Shown here: piece by piece, positions 61,587 to 64,000 of the stretch | Numbering within the stretch: position 1 is the stretch's first letter | Layout: each line of letters begins with the position of its first letter | Source: Anthracocystis setariae | Lineage: Eukaryota; Basidiomycota; Ustilaginomycetes; Ustilaginales; Ustilaginaceae | Direction of reading: 5' to 3' | NCBI GenBank assembly: GCA_928724745.1 | Contig: CAKMXJ010000016.1 | Location: 1 to 64,000, forward strand | DNA: 64,000 nucleotides | Made by a program: the position numbers and the translations under genes | Notes under the pieces: model-generated | Told to the model about the DNA's origin: nothing | What the model saw: the letters and a program-made list of their open reading frames with translations, nothing else | Database searches by the model: none

Positions 61587-62538
61587 CGACGCTTAGAAAT
61601 CCTTTTTTTTTCCACTTGTCAAATTGTATCCATCGTGGTCCCACCCGTCATCGTTCAATCTTGTTATACTAGCAGTTATCGGATTTCGCAAAATCCCACC
61701 ACCCCCCCTTAGTAGACTAGTGTGTGCGACCGCCAAAGAGCCATACAAGGCATCTGGACACAGATGGCCGGCCCCGTATCGTCTCGAAGTCTTGCCCCAG
61801 ACGAAGAAAAGCGCGAGACACTTGATTTTCGCACTCCAGCCTGGTAACAAATTGATTGAAAACTGGGTACCAAGTCTGGTTGGTGGTGGTGTTGTTGGTC
61901 GGTACTGTTCGACTCTTGGTCCGTGTAAGGCCAAAAAGTACATCTACATTGCTATTGCTCCCTTACTCGCTTCAGATGTAATAGAATGGGTTACGTTGTT
62001 CCTGGCCAACAAGCTGGCTCACTTTAACCATGGTGTCACTTGATAGATGCAAAAGAATAACAATCAGTAGTGGTAGAGATACCGTGTTGACAAGCTTTTG
62101 TTCAAGATCTTGTACCTGCATTGTGGACAGGCTGGTCATGAGTCCCACAGCTTAGTTAGCGTAGCTGAGTACCTGAACAATCGCCAACCCCACGACAATT
62201 CTGTCATAGCATCAGTGGGGCTAAAAACCTCCCAGCAGCAGCAGCACCAAAGTGACAGCGCTGGCTCAGACACAGTGCAATCGCCAAACAAATCGACATG
62301 GTTGTGTACCCTGCTGATGACTACCCCTTCCGAGTCGCAGTCGTCAAACCCAATATGCGCGGCCCGATTTGATGCAAGAAAAGGTAGATCAAGCTCACAA
62401 CCACACCGCAAAGCTTGGCTCGGCACAGAACAGACAGGACCATGAGTGAGAGAGAGAGATAGCACGATGGGTAATGCAATCGATTCCCAAACCGCAAAGA
62501 TCGTGAATATGCAATTCCAGCCAAAAATGGACCAGCGA
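61587..62538. other. Intergenic region between converging genes
   Basis: No gene found. Short GGTGGT and CAGCAG runs only. Confidence 0.55.
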
Positions 62539-64000
62539 TCAATCGGCCCAAGCACCGGCGATCGTCTTCATGCACTTGGCCCACCTTAGCAACCTGCCAC
62601 CTTCTTCGGGAGCCACAATCGGCAACAAGGTCAGATCGCTGCGACCACCCGAAGCAACACCAAAGCTCATGCCACCCCTGTGCAGATGCTCCCACTGCGG
62701 TTTGGATAGTCGCCTGCTGCGCTCGTACGCCTCGATGCCACCGTACGGCGAAACATCCTCCTCGATCATCGAGTGGGCCAGCTCGATATCATCATGCGCG
62801 ATCGCGGCAGCTTCCTCCAAATTGGACGCCGAAGCAGACAGCCTCCTCTCTCCCGACAGACGCGCGAGCTTATCTTCGGCGTCGCACCAGAACAGCTGCC
62901 ACCCGGTCCCCTTTGCGTCCGTGTCGATGCGAACAAACCCGTTGGATCGCTCGTAATACCATCGATTCACCGGATTGTTGGAGCGCGACTTCCAAACCAA
63001 ATCCCTGCCCGTACCATACCCGCCTCGACCGCCGTTGTCGTTGAGCGCATCCAGCAAACCCAACCCCTGCACTTCATCCCGCAACGCACCCCACAAGAAA
63101 TCCACCGTACCCGATCCTTGCAACGACGGCAGCACCGCAAACTTGTCCAGATACGCTATCGGCTCCACCGCATTCCTATCGTCCTCCGGCGCATACTCTT
63201 TCGTCACAATCGCCGCACCCTGGTAGTCACCGGTGACAATGACGAAATCAAGCTGCCCATCCAGCCTCTCAAAGTACTTGTCCCGCTTGAGCTTGCGACG
63301 GAACGACGCCTCCAGCAGCGCCGTCATCTTGTCGAGATCGACCTTGGTAAAGTCTTGGATCACCTTGATGGGCAGACCGGGACGAATGATGGTGGGTGTA
63401 TGGCGCACATCTTGCTTGTTGGCCAACAGACGGTGCGGTAGTGATGGGCTGTGTGCAGCCTTGTTGGTGATCAGATTGGCAATGAGCGACCGAGGCGAGC
63501 GATGCGTCACCAGCACGCCAGACGACGTCTGTGGCATGTACGAGAGGCAGTCGGAGATGGCATCGAGGTTTCGCAGCGCGGTGGGATGCGTTTGATCCCA
63601 AACGAACGAATGCTTGATTTGATGGTACTCTGACGCAAGGTTGATCGACAAGTGAGGATCACCGCCTCGGGCATGCGATGGGATACCGCCCTCCCGATTG
63701 ATCACCATGAGACGCAGCGGCATCATGTCAACTTCACCACCAATGAGGTTCGAGAGTGGATCGTCCGTTTCTGGAGATTGTGCATGTTGGTGATCCCGGT
63801 TAGCGGCAACCACCATGTCCCTCGCCAAAGCCACCATGACATCATCGGCACGCACACAGAGCGTCTCCAGCGTTCCATCCTTTTCGTTCTCGAACAAGGC
63901 ATACGGGGCAAGCACGGGGATCTGTTCGGACGCAAGAGCTGACCGGATCGATCCAAGACTGTCGTCCGACACCAGCGGTGGTCGCAAACGCTTTTCGGCA
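62539..64000 (-). CDS. ARG2: Acetylglutamate synthase (5' end outside the window)
   Basis: At least 486 residues; the frame is open to the right edge, so the start and probably the mitochondrial signal are missing. It makes N-acetylglutamate from acetyl-CoA and glutamate, the first step of arginine synthesis in mitochondria. The visible part covers the end of the kinase-like domain (VLVTHRSPRSLIANLITNKAAHSPS) and the GNAT-type NAT domain (VIVTGDYQGAAIVT, AYLDKFAVLPSLQGSGTVDFLW, LVWKSRSNNPVNRWYYERSNGF). About 110 unusual C-terminal residues follow, Ser/Glu/Arg-rich. No intron in the visible part. Confidence 0.93.
   Translation of the reverse strand, partial: AEKRLRPPLVSDDSLGSIRSALASEQIPVLAPYALFENEKDGTLETLCVRADDVMVALARDMVVAANRDHQHAQSPETDDPLSNLIGGEVDMMPLRLMVINREGGIPSHARGGDPHLSINLASEYHQIKHSFVWDQTHPTALRNLDAISDCLSYMPQTSSGVLVTHRSPRSLIANLITNKAAHSPSLPHRLLANKQDVRHTPTIIRPGLPIKVIQDFTKVDLDKMTALLEASFRRKLKRDKYFERLDGQLDFVIVTGDYQGAAIVTKEYAPEDDRNAVEPIAYLDKFAVLPSLQGSGTVDFLWGALRDEVQGLGLLDALNDNGGRGGYGTGRDLVWKSRSNNPVNRWYYERSNGFVRIDTDAKGTGWQLFWCDAEDKLARLSGERRLSASASNLEEAAAIAHDDIELAHSMIEEDVSPYGGIEAYERSRRLSKPQWEHLHRGGMSFGVASGGRSDLTLLPIVAPEEGGRLLRWAKCMKTIAGAWAD

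Overview
The window looks like nuclear DNA from a smut fungus (Ustilaginales, Basidiomycota). Evidence for this is the compact core genes with short GT-AG introns, the OrsD/RecQ-type helicase of the kind linked to basidiomycete chromosome ends, and several copia elements of one lineage. All assignments were made by reading the sequence; no database search was run.

Layout. Positions 1 to about 29,490 are an accessory, repeat-dominated block. In order it holds: an array of short inverted-repeat cassettes and a telomere-like CCCTAA tract; a 635-bp repeat (copy 1); a 5'-truncated copia element (copy A); an island with two 2-oxoglutarate/Fe(II) dioxygenase-like genes and a large OrsD - tyrosine-recombinase-like - RecQ helicase gene; repeat copy 2; an OTU-protease gene set in DNA of odd word composition; a second truncated copia element (copy B); a fragment of another gag-like gene; an OTU-gene fragment; repeat copy 3; a second telomere-like tract; and a decayed solo LTR.

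From about 29.5 kb to the right edge the sequence is ordinary core genome: mre11, phosphomannomutase, holocytochrome-c synthase, CNOT9/Rcd1, ATP23, an ABHD13/Bem46-type hydrolase, a repeat-rich secreted protein, a zinc alcohol dehydrogenase, a small secreted protein, an APC-family permease and the start-truncated acetylglutamate synthase. Two younger insertions interrupt it: a Tc1/mariner element with a dead DD34E transposase (32,837-34,464) and a complete copia element on the minus strand (34,576-42,390) with 920-bp LTRs that read as identical and a GGTTG target duplication.

The most unusual signal is in the copia elements. Both families carry a dozen or more short palindromes scattered through LTRs, intergenic parts and coding sequence. 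The palindrome is family-specific (AACCCG-N4-CGGGTT in copies A and B; AACACGC-N6-GCGTGTT in the minus-strand element), yet in the coding region the sites sit at the same aligned positions. Both families also carry a third ORF after pol with a conserved six-cysteine domain. My inference is a co-evolving sequence-specific binding system, comparable in logic to plant VANC anti-silencing proteins. A second unusual system is the helicase/dioxygenase island, which has four cassettes of exactly 69 bp bounded by GGGGATTGC/GCAATCCCC. Related 49-bp cassettes lie at the left edge.
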